This document shows positions 5,394 through 13,884 of a DNA stretch of 20,080 nt, in pieces; within the stretch, counting starts at the first letter, position 1; the number at the start of each line of letters is the position of its first letter. The notes beneath the pieces are model-generated. The model worked only from the letters and a program-made list of their open reading frames with translations. It was not told the origin of the DNA and did not search any database. The position numbers were made by a program, and so were the translations under genes. The DNA comes from a virus. The DNA lies in the IMG/VR virus record IMGVR_UViG_3300030101_002747, positions 1 through 20,080 of that record. One strand, written 5' to 3'.

Positions 5394-6426
5394 TAATAAG
5401 AAAAAGAAGGTCAGTGGCAATGTTAATGTTGTCTGTGGTGCTGACTTATGGCAAGACTTACATGAGTTGCACCAAGAGTTTGGCATTAACAAGTCTGACA
5501 TACTTAATAACTTCATTCACTATCATTACAAAACCAAAGATGATTTTATGAAGGTACTGGCTCCTGTCATCAAGACTAGGTTGCAGAGGCAGATTGCAGA
5601 GCTTGAGAAGTTAGAGGGCAAGGTTGATTCAATTCAACCTGTGCCTGAGCAACCTAAGAAGGTTTATGTTATCAACAATCATGTTGAGCCTAAGCAAGAA
5701 GCCAACAGAAGCCAAGATTTTGGCTCTATTGACAACCCTGTTTCACTGGAAAGATCAGCACATAAGTGTGAGTTTACAGATAAGTCTGTGAGCATGGTTC
5801 AAGGTGAAATTGATTCTTGGTTGCATGACACCAAGACCAAAGGTTTAGCCATTAGGTTTAAGAAACATGGTAAGTCTTACTACACTAGAGCTAAGAATAC
5901 TGCTATTAGCAATAGCACTCTTAGAATTAGGATAGGTGACACCAAGCTAATGACTTTGGATGAGGCAAGACAGAAACATGCCCAGCATTTACACACTATT
6001 TATGTGGAGGGTAGGAACCCTAATAAAATAGTGCCTAAAAAATCGAAAGCTGAAAAGCCAGTGCAAGTGGATAAAACTCCAAAGGTTGAGGAAGATAGTG
6101 CAGAGCTTTTGGACTTTGCTAATCTAAGAGCCTACACCATTGATGACATTCATATCTTGGGTAGACTCTTGGGCAACATAGACCCACTGCTCAATAATTG
6201 CATGACCAAGTTTCACAATGCTTTGTCTAAAGAAGCACACAGACAATGCTTGGATATGTTCAGAGATGGCATCACCATTGCTGAGTTGAGACAGAAATCT
6301 TTTAAGTTGCACACCCAATACAGGCATGACCCTGTGACAGTGGGTTATCAAATGCTTGTTTATAGACTAGCAAAAGCCATATATAATTTTGGCACCAAAG
6401 CAGAGAAGGAAGCATTTAATTTTTAA
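5383..6426 (+). CDS. RHH-like plus integrase arm-type DNA-binding protein lacking a recombinase domain
   Basis: A 347-aa protein. Residues 11-50 (GNVNVVCGADLWQDLHEL..., then INKSDILNNFIHYHYKTK) look like a ribbon-helix-helix domain: a short strand followed by two helices. A coiled-coil-like helix follows (64-82). Residues about 130-213 match the arm-site DNA-binding domain of tyrosine integrases (DUF4102 type): FTDKSV, TKGLAIRFKKHGKSYYTRAK, RIRIGDTKLMTLDEAR and YVEGRNP stand where integrases have 'GLALRV..SGKK..', 'LGRY..LSLAEAR' and 'GIDP'. No R...HxxR...Y catalytic set follows; instead there is a Lys/Pro linker and a helical domain (240-347). It probably binds specific DNA sites as an accessory or regulatory protein for the serine recombinase 128 bp downstream. 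AAGGAG precedes the ATG. The domain calls rest on recalled motifs. Confidence 0.7.
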   Translation: MDFDNKKKKVSGNVNVVCGADLWQDLHELHQEFGINKSDILNNFIHYHYKTKDDFMKVLAPVIKTRLQRQIAELEKLEGKVDSIQPVPEQPKKVYVINNHVEPKQEANRSQDFGSIDNPVSLERSAHKCEFTDKSVSMVQGEIDSWLHDTKTKGLAIRFKKHGKSYYTRAKNTAISNSTLRIRIGDTKLMTLDEARQKHAQHLHTIYVEGRNPNKIVPKKSKAEKPVQVDKTPKVEEDSAELLDFANLRAYTIDDIHILGRLLGNIDPLLNNCMTKFHNALSKEAHRQCLDMFRDGITIAELRQKSFKLHTQYRHDPVTVGYQMLVYRLAKAIYNFGTKAEKEAFNF

Positions 6427-6439
6427 CATGGGGGAAACT

Positions 6440-6568
6440 ATGTCCAACACAGATATTATCAATGAGTTAATCCAGCTTTTTAAACAACTCAATCTTGAGG
6501 CTCAGGAAGAGATTGCAGGCATCTTAAAAAAGATCATCAGGGAGAACAAAGACAATGCTGAGAAATGA
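6440..6568 (+). CDS. Small 42-aa helical peptide upstream of the recombinase
   Basis: The ATG at 6440 has GGGGAA 4 bases upstream, a better site than the ATG at 6428. The peptide (MSNTDIINELIQLFKQLNLE, then a Glu/Lys-rich helix) is a single amphipathic helix with Leu/Ile spacing suited to a coiled coil or dimer. It overlaps the recombinase start by 14 bp, suggesting translational coupling. It could be an excision or control factor; nothing in the sequence proves that. Confidence 0.55.
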   Translation: MSNTDIINELIQLFKQLNLEAQEEIAGILKKIIRENKDNAEK

Positions 6569-7307
6569 ACCACTGGTCTATGAAGCCATTTATGGTTACA
6601 TCAGAGTATCAACTTTAGAGCAAGTCAAACATGGCACCTCACTCAAACAACAACAAGATGAGATTAGAAAAATGTGTCTCTACAAGTTTGATAGGGAGCC
6701 TGATGAGTATTTTATAGATGATGGAGTGAGTGGCACCTTAGACTTTAATCTAAGACCACAAGGCTCCAAACTCCTGAATGTGCTTGAACCCAATGATGTG
6801 GTTCTATGCTCAAGGTTAGATAGATTGATTAGAAGTCTAACCTTGCTATGCACTATCAGAGAAAGCTTCAATGATTCCAACATTCATTTGTTTGCAAGAG
6901 ATATTATGGGTGGCACTGATTCTATTAGTACCTCTCAGTCACCTAACATGAAGATGTTTGTAAGCATGATGGGAACTTTTGCTGAATGGGATAGGGATAA
7001 CACAGTTGCCAAGCTTTATTCAGGCAAGATCAATGCCATGAATGAAGGCAGATACATAGGTGGTGGTGTGCCATATGGTTATACCACCATCAACAAAGGG
7101 CAAAAATCTTACATGGTGGTTAATGAAGAGGAACAAGAAATCATGAGTTGGATAGATACTTACTATGCAAGAATGCTTAAACAAGGTAAAACCCAGCCAT
7201 GGAGAAAGATGTCCAAGCAAATTCAATCTTTGTATGAGACAGAAATACCACCATGGAAGTGCAAAAGAATTGCAGAGAGAAAGATTAAAGAAAGACCAAC
7301 CCTATGA
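6555..7307 (+). CDS. Serine recombinase (resolvase/invertase family), compact form
   Basis: A 250-aa site-specific recombinase. The catalytic domain is complete: GYIRVSTLEQ with nucleophile S19 and R17; DDGVSGT (55-61) with R67 in LRPQG; and DVVLCSRLDRLIRS with D89, R90 and R93. The long linker helix is NMKMFVSMMGTFAEWDRDNT (131-150), followed by AKLYSGKINAMNEGRYIGGGVPYGY, typical of the start of the DNA-binding part in large serine recombinases. The remaining 75 residues (WRKMSKQIQSLYETEIPPWKCKRI) could hold one helix-turn-helix. It is longer than simple resolvases (about 180-200 aa) and much shorter than phage integrases (450 aa or more); it lacks the zinc ribbon and coiled coil of the latter. 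AGGGAG precedes the ATG. It may act as integrase, invertase or multimer resolvase; no att site or invertible segment was identified. Confidence 0.92.
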   Translation: MLRNEPLVYEAIYGYIRVSTLEQVKHGTSLKQQQDEIRKMCLYKFDREPDEYFIDDGVSGTLDFNLRPQGSKLLNVLEPNDVVLCSRLDRLIRSLTLLCTIRESFNDSNIHLFARDIMGGTDSISTSQSPNMKMFVSMMGTFAEWDRDNTVAKLYSGKINAMNEGRYIGGGVPYGYTTINKGQKSYMVVNEEEQEIMSWIDTYYARMLKQGKTQPWRKMSKQIQSLYETEIPPWKCKRIAERKIKERPTL

Positions 7308-7319
7308 TATAGTTCCAAA

Positions 7320-8756
7320 ATGGCAACTATTGATGAGATAAACCTTTTAGATTATCAAGCACCCACACCTGAGCAAATACTCAAAGCTGGGAGGAAGCCT
7401 GTTGCAGAACCTATACCCCTTGAAGAACAAGACCCCTTTTATTACAAGATTTTAAACCCTAGTGGCAGGAAACTTGTGGATATAGTTAGGGCAGAAATTA
7501 ATAACCCACTTAATTACCTAGCTGGTGCTGGTGGTATCAGCAAAGCCAAGGGCATAGCCAGTGTAATAAGTGATGATGTAGCAAGAAAAATATTTAATGT
7601 TGATCAAGAGATGGATGTTCTTTATGACCTCAACCAAAGAAAAAAAAGGTTGGACAAAAAGCTTGTTTTTGATGAGTCTTTAAATGACAAACAATATGCA
7701 CTGTTAGATAAAGAAATAGATTCAGTAAACAATGCTATACAACAGGTTGAAAACAAAGCTATAAATAAAATTGAAAAAAGATTTGCTACAAACATTCAAT
7801 CTCGAACCATTGATAAATTAGACCCAGCAAAGGTTGATAGACCCTCATTACAAAATATTGAGAAAGTAGCAGTTGGCAAGGCAAACAAAGACATAATAAA
7901 AAATGTAGGTGCTTATGTTGACTCACCCGGCTACAACAAAATTTATGAAAAAAGCTATGGCACAGAAAAATTTTCAACTAGGTTATCAAATATTTTTGAT
8001 AACTCAGATGTTCCTATAGATGACCCCAAGTATCTTTCTACATACACAAGACTAATGACAGATGAGCCTATGACAAAGGTTGGTAGCAAAGGCATTGCCT
8101 CTTTAAACCCCTTAGAGATATATGAAAAATCTATTATGCCACCAACCACAATGGCTCTTGGCTCAACACAAAAACCTTTTTTCGTAAACCCTAAAAAACT
8201 TGCAGATAAATTAGACAAAAGTGGAGCAGGAGAAGATTTCTTTAAGCTAAGAAAAGATGATGTAGGTTATTTAGACAAACTTGAAGAATCAATAATGGTT
8301 AGAGGCTACCAGCCTGAGCCAATAAGAATTGAAATATTGCCAAGTGGCAATACAACCATATCAGAAGGCAATCATAGGCTATATAGAGCATTGAGCAGAA
8401 ATGATAATGAGGTTCCTGTAATATTTAATTACACAGGAGGAGCAGAAAGGCTTGATACACCCTTTGGCATAAATCAATTAGACTCTTTTATTGCAACAGG
8501 AGAAAAAGGTTACAAAACAGAAAAAGAATTTGCCAAATACATCAAAGATGTAGAGAAAACCTACAAACCTGCTTCCACAAAAATAGCTGATGACATAGAT
8601 AAAATTGCACAAGGCATATCTAATAGACAACAGCAGATTGCAAAATTACAAAGAGAACTAGAGCTTGAGGGTGGTGATATGCTACCTAAAACAGTCAAAA
8701 GCACTGAAAGAAAGATAGCTAGATTGATGAAAGAAATAGATGAGATGAGCAAATAA
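7320..8756 (+). CDS. Probable virion-associated protein with ParB/sulfiredoxin-like segment
   Basis: A 478-aa protein, first of the coupled late block. It begins MATIDEINLLDYQ, nearly the same start as the next protein (MATIDETNIF). Residues 25-70 are Pro-rich and lead to a Gly/Ala segment (LNYLAGAGGISKAKGIASVI). A coiled-coil-like Lys/Glu stretch lies at 105-160. Residues about 318-378 contain LEESIMVRGYQ, EPIRIEIL and the motif SEGNHRLYRAL (EGNHR at 349-353), the pattern 'xxExxHRxxAA' of ParB/Srx-fold domains; in some relatives this fold is a nuclease or nucleotide-binding unit. The C-terminus is a long Gln/Lys/Glu helix (IAKLQRELEL ... ARLMKEIDEMSK). No Shine-Dalgarno is seen. Its stop overlaps the next ATG as TAATG. 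It may be an injected internal protein carrying an effector-like domain (inference). Confidence 0.65.
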   Translation: MATIDEINLLDYQAPTPEQILKAGRKPVAEPIPLEEQDPFYYKILNPSGRKLVDIVRAEINNPLNYLAGAGGISKAKGIASVISDDVARKIFNVDQEMDVLYDLNQRKKRLDKKLVFDESLNDKQYALLDKEIDSVNNAIQQVENKAINKIEKRFATNIQSRTIDKLDPAKVDRPSLQNIEKVAVGKANKDIIKNVGAYVDSPGYNKIYEKSYGTEKFSTRLSNIFDNSDVPIDDPKYLSTYTRLMTDEPMTKVGSKGIASLNPLEIYEKSIMPPTTMALGSTQKPFFVNPKKLADKLDKSGAGEDFFKLRKDDVGYLDKLEESIMVRGYQPEPIRIEILPSGNTTISEGNHRLYRALSRNDNEVPVIFNYTGGAERLDTPFGINQLDSFIATGEKGYKTEKEFAKYIKDVEKTYKPASTKIADDIDKIAQGISNRQQQIAKLQRELELEGGDMLPKTVKSTERKIARLMKEIDEMSK

Positions 8757-11700
8757 TGGCTACCATAGATGAAACCAATATTTTTGCACCCCAAGACCCT
8801 GATACTGGTCAAACCTATCAGCTATTTGATGCTGATGCCATTAAACAAAAGCAGGTTCAATCTAAAGAGCAATACAATTTAATTAAAGAGCAAATCAAGG
8901 CTGGTAACTTAGACCAAGCCTATGAAGGTTTTACACAACTACCTTTCTCTGATCAAATGTTGCTTTACATCAACCCAGTCACAGGTGTGCCATTAGAAAG
9001 CTATGAGGTAGTCAAATTTGGAGCAGAAGCACAGCCTAGACTTAAAACTTTTGAAGAATTTGGCTTTGACATGCTTGACCCAAGAAAAAAACTCTTTGGT
9101 AGTGTTTTGCCCTCACCAGTGACAGTAGATGACAAAGGCTCTGCTCTTATGTCAGGTTTAGCAGGACTTGGTGTTTTAGGTGGTGTATTTGATTTAGCCA
9201 ACATACCCAAAGCCATTCTTTCACCTTTTGTAAGAAAAGCACCCCTTTATTCAAAACAAGAAGGCACTGGTGGTGGTGGTGGCACAAGTGACATACAACC
9301 TCAACCCAAAAGAGACTTTGCAGGCTTTGTTTCAAGTGTTGAGAAAGTTGCATTGGGACCGCAAAAATTTGGCAGTGGAAAAGACCTTATTAATTACATT
9401 GAATCACCCAAAAGATCAGGCATTTCAGCCAAAGAACTTGAATACATTGACTTTGATCAAATCAGAAACAATCCCAATCTCACCAAAGAGGATGTAGTCA
9501 AATACATTCAAGACAATAGACCACAGATTTATCGAGTGCAAAGAAGTGAAGATAACCCAACTTATCGTGCTGATGAAAACCAAAACCCACTCAATGAACT
9601 GCCACTCAATGAGGAGGCAACTAGAATAGCCAATGCAGAGGAACAGGCATATTTTAGAGATGAATATGCACAAGAAATTGCAGATCATAATGCCATTCTT
9701 TATAGCAACCCAACTTTGCAAAACAGCAATTTTGTTCTCAACAGTGAAAACATCAATGACCCAAGTGTGCTTGAGGATGTTACAAAATACTTATTTAAAA
9801 GTGAACCTGAAGCTTATATGAACATATATCCAAGTCTTGTAAAAGTAAATTATCCTGATGGCAGGCAACCTGCATTGTTTAATAACAATGATCTTGTTAC
9901 AAATCCTGAAGTAGGTGGTTATACCATCAATGATTTGCAAGAGGTGGTCAAAGATGGTGCCACCATTGAATTTCCTGCTTTAACAAGAAATGCTGATGAC
10001 ATAATTGAAGAAGCCAGTACAAGTCGTGTCTCTCCTGACTTTGGCAATGAAATTGAGGTCTATGAAAGTGTTGGTGAAAATACAGGCTTAACTTACAAAA
10101 TAATTGGCAGTGAAAACGGGGGTTATCAAGTATTAATTGATGATACTCCTGCCACTGGTGATTTAGGTACAGGTGGCAGATATGATATTAGAGTTTTTGA
10201 CGATGTTGCAGATGCAAGAGCAAGGGTTCAAGCAGAATCTTTTGACAATGGTGACATACTAGAAGGAGCAAACACCTTTGATACAGGCTCTAATTCTGAC
10301 CAACTTTTAGAAACAGCACCTTATGATGTAATTACTGGTGAGGCAACCTTGCCCACAAGATTTGGTTATCAATATGGTGATTATAGATTGCCCATGGGTG
10401 GTGCAGAAAACTATCGTGAGTTTACTCTGCACATAGCCAACCCCAAAACTGCAACTAGGTATGACTCAACCAAAGGCACGAAACACTTTGGTGGTGGTGA
10501 TGAACTTTTGCATTACAGGGTGACAGATAGAATTGATGAGGATGGCAAAAAAGTCTTGTTTGTAGAAGAGATACAATCTGATTTACATTCAACTGCATCA
10601 AGCACAAGAGAAAGAGCTAATTACGAAATAGGTGTTGACACTAAAAAACAAGCAGTAAAAGAACTTAGGGATATTTTTAAAAACAATAACAACCTAAGAG
10701 TTTCTGACAATGGAGATATTATAAAACTAGATGCAGATAGCAATTACGATACAAGTGGTCTGCTATCAGCAGAAGAGGTAGCCAATATAAATTACTTTGA
10801 AAGGCTCACAGACTTATCTTCCAACATAAACGCAAGAAAAATAGGTTATTTAAGTGATGAAGAAGTAAAAAGCCTTAACAAATTTAGAGAAAAATATGCT
10901 AAAGATAATAAAATTCTTCCTGACCTCCCATACAAAAAAAATGACTACCTAGAACTAGCAGTCAAAGACATCATGAAACTAGCAAGTGAAGGTGATTATG
11001 AAAGAGTGGCTTTCACCAACCCTGCCACACAACTTATGAGAAACAACAAAAGCCTAGAATACATAGATGAAATTGAAGTTAGTCAAGTACCAGTTTTAAC
11101 TGAAGCAGAGCAACAATTTAACGAAAAGTGGATGCGAAATCGTGATAGATCAATGATTAGTCAAATGGAGCCTAATAGAAAATTAAGGTTGGATGGTGTG
11201 TTGCCTAATAGTGAATTAGAAAACTTTGTTAACACCCACACAGACTTTGTTGTTAATGATTCACAAGCAAACAAACTTTGGCAGGACTTTCATAAATCAG
11301 AAAATTTAAAAAGAAGCAAAAACATTGAGGATTATGAAGAGGCTCATTACAAAAATTCAGTAGAATCCATATTTGCAAGATATGACTCTCCACCCACACC
11401 ATCTAAACTTGCTGAAGATTTATATCAAAGTGGAATTATTACTGCCAAGAAATTAAAGTTACAGCAAATAAAAAGAGCAAATGTTGACTTAATTAAGGCT
11501 AGTGTAGATAGACCACAAGGAGCATTAACTAAAGATGAAGCATACCAATTTCAAAAAGAAACCAGCAATATATTAAGTTCAACAGATGAAAACATACCAC
11601 TTCCAAACAAACCATTTGATGAAATAACCTTTGATGATCTCACCCTAGGTAATAAACGACTAGATATGATTAATCAAGATGTAAGAAGAGGCATTTCAAA

Positions 11701-12370
11701 AATTATGCGTAATTTCTACGATCACACATTGCCCAATGTTGAAGATGCAGGCAAATATATTGTCAAGCAAAAAGGCACAGGCTACGAAATAGATAGCTCT
11801 AAATTTATGGTTGAAAGAGGTGATATAACAGAAGGTTATAGAAACAGAAAATTTGATAACATTAATGAAATGATTCAAGAGCTAAGACTTGATGAAAATT
11901 TACAAAAACAAATTAGAAATGATCTACAAAAAGGCAATATTCCTGCATCCACAATAGATTCACAAATTTACAAAGTAGAAGCAGAGGGTGGCTCAGGCAA
12001 AAAACCTTTAGACATGTATGCAAAAATTATTCCACAACAAGTTGATAAATTTGCTAAAAAATATGATAAGAGTGTTAAGCCTCAGCTAAAAAGAGTTTTG
12101 TATTCTAATGAAGAGGGCATTGATGCCAACCAACTTTATAGTGATTTTAAAGCAGAAGAAAAGCTCAAACTAGAAGAGGCTCAAACAGAAGGTCTTTATG
12201 GGCGTGACTTTGAAGAGCCTTACACACACGAAGCAGTAAGCATAGACATTACTCCTGAAATGCGAAAAGCTATCTTGACTGAGGGTGTGAATGTCATGTA
12301 CAAAGGTGGTATAGTAAGAAAGTCACAGTCTATGGATAGACCCATAGCAGGTAACACTAGGTATGTATAA
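8756..12370 (+). CDS. Large polyvalent-type virion protein (1204 aa)
   Basis: The largest gene of the window. It starts MATIDETNIFAPQD. A Gly-rich hydrophobic segment (LMSGLAGLGVLGGVFDLA, about 131-148) could cross or insert into a membrane. A poly-Gly hinge follows near 171-176. From about 545 there is a block known to me from phage polyvalent proteins: GGAENYREFTLHI, then LLHYRVTDRIDEDGKKVLF, then VEEIQSDLH (603-611), and later LPYKKNDYLELAVKDIMKLA and YERVAFTNPATQL. The matching tail IDITPEMRKAILTEGVNVMYKGG starts near 1163, with a long insertion in between. The last residues (VRKSQSMDRPIAGNTRYV) are a recurrent C-terminal motif in marine phage proteins. It is probably ejected with the DNA or part of the virion interior; the enzymatic activity is unknown. 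It is coupled to both neighbours by TAATG. Confidence 0.75.
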   Translation: MATIDETNIFAPQDPDTGQTYQLFDADAIKQKQVQSKEQYNLIKEQIKAGNLDQAYEGFTQLPFSDQMLLYINPVTGVPLESYEVVKFGAEAQPRLKTFEEFGFDMLDPRKKLFGSVLPSPVTVDDKGSALMSGLAGLGVLGGVFDLANIPKAILSPFVRKAPLYSKQEGTGGGGGTSDIQPQPKRDFAGFVSSVEKVALGPQKFGSGKDLINYIESPKRSGISAKELEYIDFDQIRNNPNLTKEDVVKYIQDNRPQIYRVQRSEDNPTYRADENQNPLNELPLNEEATRIANAEEQAYFRDEYAQEIADHNAILYSNPTLQNSNFVLNSENINDPSVLEDVTKYLFKSEPEAYMNIYPSLVKVNYPDGRQPALFNNNDLVTNPEVGGYTINDLQEVVKDGATIEFPALTRNADDIIEEASTSRVSPDFGNEIEVYESVGENTGLTYKIIGSENGGYQVLIDDTPATGDLGTGGRYDIRVFDDVADARARVQAESFDNGDILEGANTFDTGSNSDQLLETAPYDVITGEATLPTRFGYQYGDYRLPMGGAENYREFTLHIANPKTATRYDSTKGTKHFGGGDELLHYRVTDRIDEDGKKVLFVEEIQSDLHSTASSTRERANYEIGVDTKKQAVKELRDIFKNNNNLRVSDNGDIIKLDADSNYDTSGLLSAEEVANINYFERLTDLSSNINARKIGYLSDEEVKSLNKFREKYAKDNKILPDLPYKKNDYLELAVKDIMKLASEGDYERVAFTNPATQLMRNNKSLEYIDEIEVSQVPVLTEAEQQFNEKWMRNRDRSMISQMEPNRKLRLDGVLPNSELENFVNTHTDFVVNDSQANKLWQDFHKSENLKRSKNIEDYEEAHYKNSVESIFARYDSPPTPSKLAEDLYQSGIITAKKLKLQQIKRANVDLIKASVDRPQGALTKDEAYQFQKETSNILSSTDENIPLPNKPFDEITFDDLTLGNKRLDMINQDVRRGISKIMRNFYDHTLPNVEDAGKYIVKQKGTGYEIDSSKFMVERGDITEGYRNRKFDNINEMIQELRLDENLQKQIRNDLQKGNIPASTIDSQIYKVEAEGGSGKKPLDMYAKIIPQQVDKFAKKYDKSVKPQLKRVLYSNEEGIDANQLYSDFKAEEKLKLEEAQTEGLYGRDFEEPYTHEAVSIDITPEMRKAILTEGVNVMYKGGIVRKSQSMDRPIAGNTRYV

Positions 12371-13197
12371 TGGCTGAACCAATAGATTATTTAAAAACTT
12401 ATCTCAACATGAATCCTGAAGATTATTCTAGGATGCAAGCACAGATAGGTGGTGAAACTTTGCCTGATAGAGAAATATTTACCATGCCAGCAAGAGCCAT
12501 GCCTATGCCCATGCCCATGCCAGCACCAAGGCAAGCCATGGAGCCTATGTCCATGTCAGCACCACAAAACACAGAAGTTCAAGCCTTAATGGATGAAATA
12601 GCATCTCTAAAAGCACAGATACAAGCCATGCAAGACACACCTGAGCCTATGCCAGCAGTAGATGAGGCACCAGTCATGCCTTCAGCACCAGCAATAAGTG
12701 ATTTACAAAATAGAATGGCAGTTGAACCCATGCCTTTGCCAAAAACCAATGTGCCACAAGCACCAGTAGGCATAACTAACAGGATGGTAGGAGAACCACA
12801 AAGACTGCCTACAAGAGATCAGACAGTCTCATCTTTGCCCATGGAACAAATACAAAAAAGCCTTGATATGTTATCTAAGCTACCTAAAACAAACATTCCT
12901 ATTATCCCTGACATGGATGAGATTAGAAGAAAAATAGCAGATGCTAATATTAGCTTACCCACACCAGTAAACTTTCAAGATCAACTTCAAGCCATTAAAG
13001 ATTTACCAACCATGCAACCAGTCAATCAAATATCACCAACCATGCCTGCAAATCCAGTGTTCCCAACAACACCTTCCCCCCAAAGAAGAACTGGTGCTAG
13101 AAATTTTTTAGAGACACAAAATAGGTTTGCACCCATGCGATTTGCAGGTGGTGGTCTTAGCAAAGCACTTAGTGAATTAAAAACTAGAATCTCCTAA
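12370..13197 (+). CDS. Met/Pro-rich protein of unknown function
   Basis: A 275-aa low-complexity protein. The N-terminal 35 residues look folded (MAEPIDYLKTYLNMNPEDYS). Then come Met-Pro dipeptides (MPMPMPMP, 46-53), Pro/Ala-rich linkers and a helix (VQALMDEIASLKAQIQAM). Short amphipathic segments follow (MEQIQKSLDMLSKLP, MDEIRRKIADANI, FQDQLQAIKDLP). It ends in MRFAGGGLSKALSELKTRIS. The near-terminal Gly-Gly segment recalls KGGIVRK at the end of the preceding 1204-aa protein. The layout suggests a flexible linker or scaffold within the particle. I know no function. TAATG overlaps mark both ends. Confidence 0.65.
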   Translation: MAEPIDYLKTYLNMNPEDYSRMQAQIGGETLPDREIFTMPARAMPMPMPMPAPRQAMEPMSMSAPQNTEVQALMDEIASLKAQIQAMQDTPEPMPAVDEAPVMPSAPAISDLQNRMAVEPMPLPKTNVPQAPVGITNRMVGEPQRLPTRDQTVSSLPMEQIQKSLDMLSKLPKTNIPIIPDMDEIRRKIADANISLPTPVNFQDQLQAIKDLPTMQPVNQISPTMPANPVFPTTPSPQRRTGARNFLETQNRFAPMRFAGGGLSKALSELKTRIS

Positions 13198-13832
13198 TGG
13201 CTATCATCAATGGTTGGGGTAGAGGTGAATGGGGAGAAGGAGCTTGGGGAACAGCTTTACCAGTTACCTTATCAGGATTATCTAGCACATCAGCTTTAGG
13301 CACAGTTTCCATTGATGCAGAAGCTAATGTTACCTTATCAGGTTTAAGTGCCACTGCAGTCAATGGAGGAGTAGCGGTAGATGCACCGGGAGTTGTAGGT
13401 GTCAATGGTTTGGCAGGTGTATCTGCTTTAGGAACTGTTATCACACCATCAACCAATGTTTTAACCATCTCAGGATTAGCTGGCACCTCAGCACTAGGAA
13501 CTGCAACCACTGATGCAGAGGCTAATGCAAGTCCTTCAGGCTTAGAGGCAACCAGTGGTCTTGGCACTCCAACCATTACAGCCAAAGCCAACCAAACTCC
13601 AACAGGGCAACAAGGCACATCAGCACTTGGTACTGCAACCACTCAAACTGATAATAGGTTTGAAATAAATGTATTTGATAATACTGTAGGATTAGTTGGC
13701 ACCCCAACCTTTAATTGTAAATGCTCAGTTACACTAACTGGTGTGTCTGCTGTAGGAGAACTTGGCACAGCCTTCAAATGGCAGAAAATAGATGATAGCC
13801 AAACTCCAAATTGGAAGGAGATAGCGGCATAA
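13197..13832 (+). CDS. Repeat protein of eight 22-residue units, probable structural or fibre protein
   Basis: A 211-aa protein. The N-terminus (INGWGRGEWGEGAWGTALP) is a Trp/Gly motif seen at the start of many marine phage structural proteins. Residues 23-198 are about eight units of 22 residues with the core '(T)LSGL.(A/G)TSALGT.T.DAEAN'. The first six are clear and the last two (FEINVFDNTVGLVGTP, TLTGVSAVGELGTAF) are diverged. The C-terminus has KWQKIDDSQTPNWKEIAA. Repeats of this length with alternating small and hydrophobic residues and GxGT turns suggest stacked beta-strands, in a beta-solenoid or a trimeric fibre. It is coupled by TAATG to the Met/Pro-rich gene. A 52-bp gap follows, with a small palindrome (ATACAA/TTGTAT, 13841-13858). 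Confidence 0.7.
   Translation: MAIINGWGRGEWGEGAWGTALPVTLSGLSSTSALGTVSIDAEANVTLSGLSATAVNGGVAVDAPGVVGVNGLAGVSALGTVITPSTNVLTISGLAGTSALGTATTDAEANASPSGLEATSGLGTPTITAKANQTPTGQQGTSALGTATTQTDNRFEINVFDNTVGLVGTPTFNCKCSVTLTGVSAVGELGTAFKWQKIDDSQTPNWKEIAA
13263..13790 (+). repeat. 66-bp coding tandem repeats (eight units)
   Basis: Each unit encodes 22 residues with the core SALGT. The units are diverged in DNA (for example ACATCAGCTTTAGGCACAG versus ACATCAGCACTTGGTACTG), so the array is old or under protein-level selection. It also explains a long but spurious open frame on the opposite strand (13184-13642). Confidence 0.75.
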
Positions 13833-13884
13833 TTACAAAAATACAAAATTTATTGTATGATTAAATCTTTATGAGGACATAAAT

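Noticed and set aside
13184-13642. 152-codon open frame on the minus strand
   Set aside because: Mirror of the 22-residue repeat region, where the repetitive codons avoid stops on the other strand. All other genes are on +.
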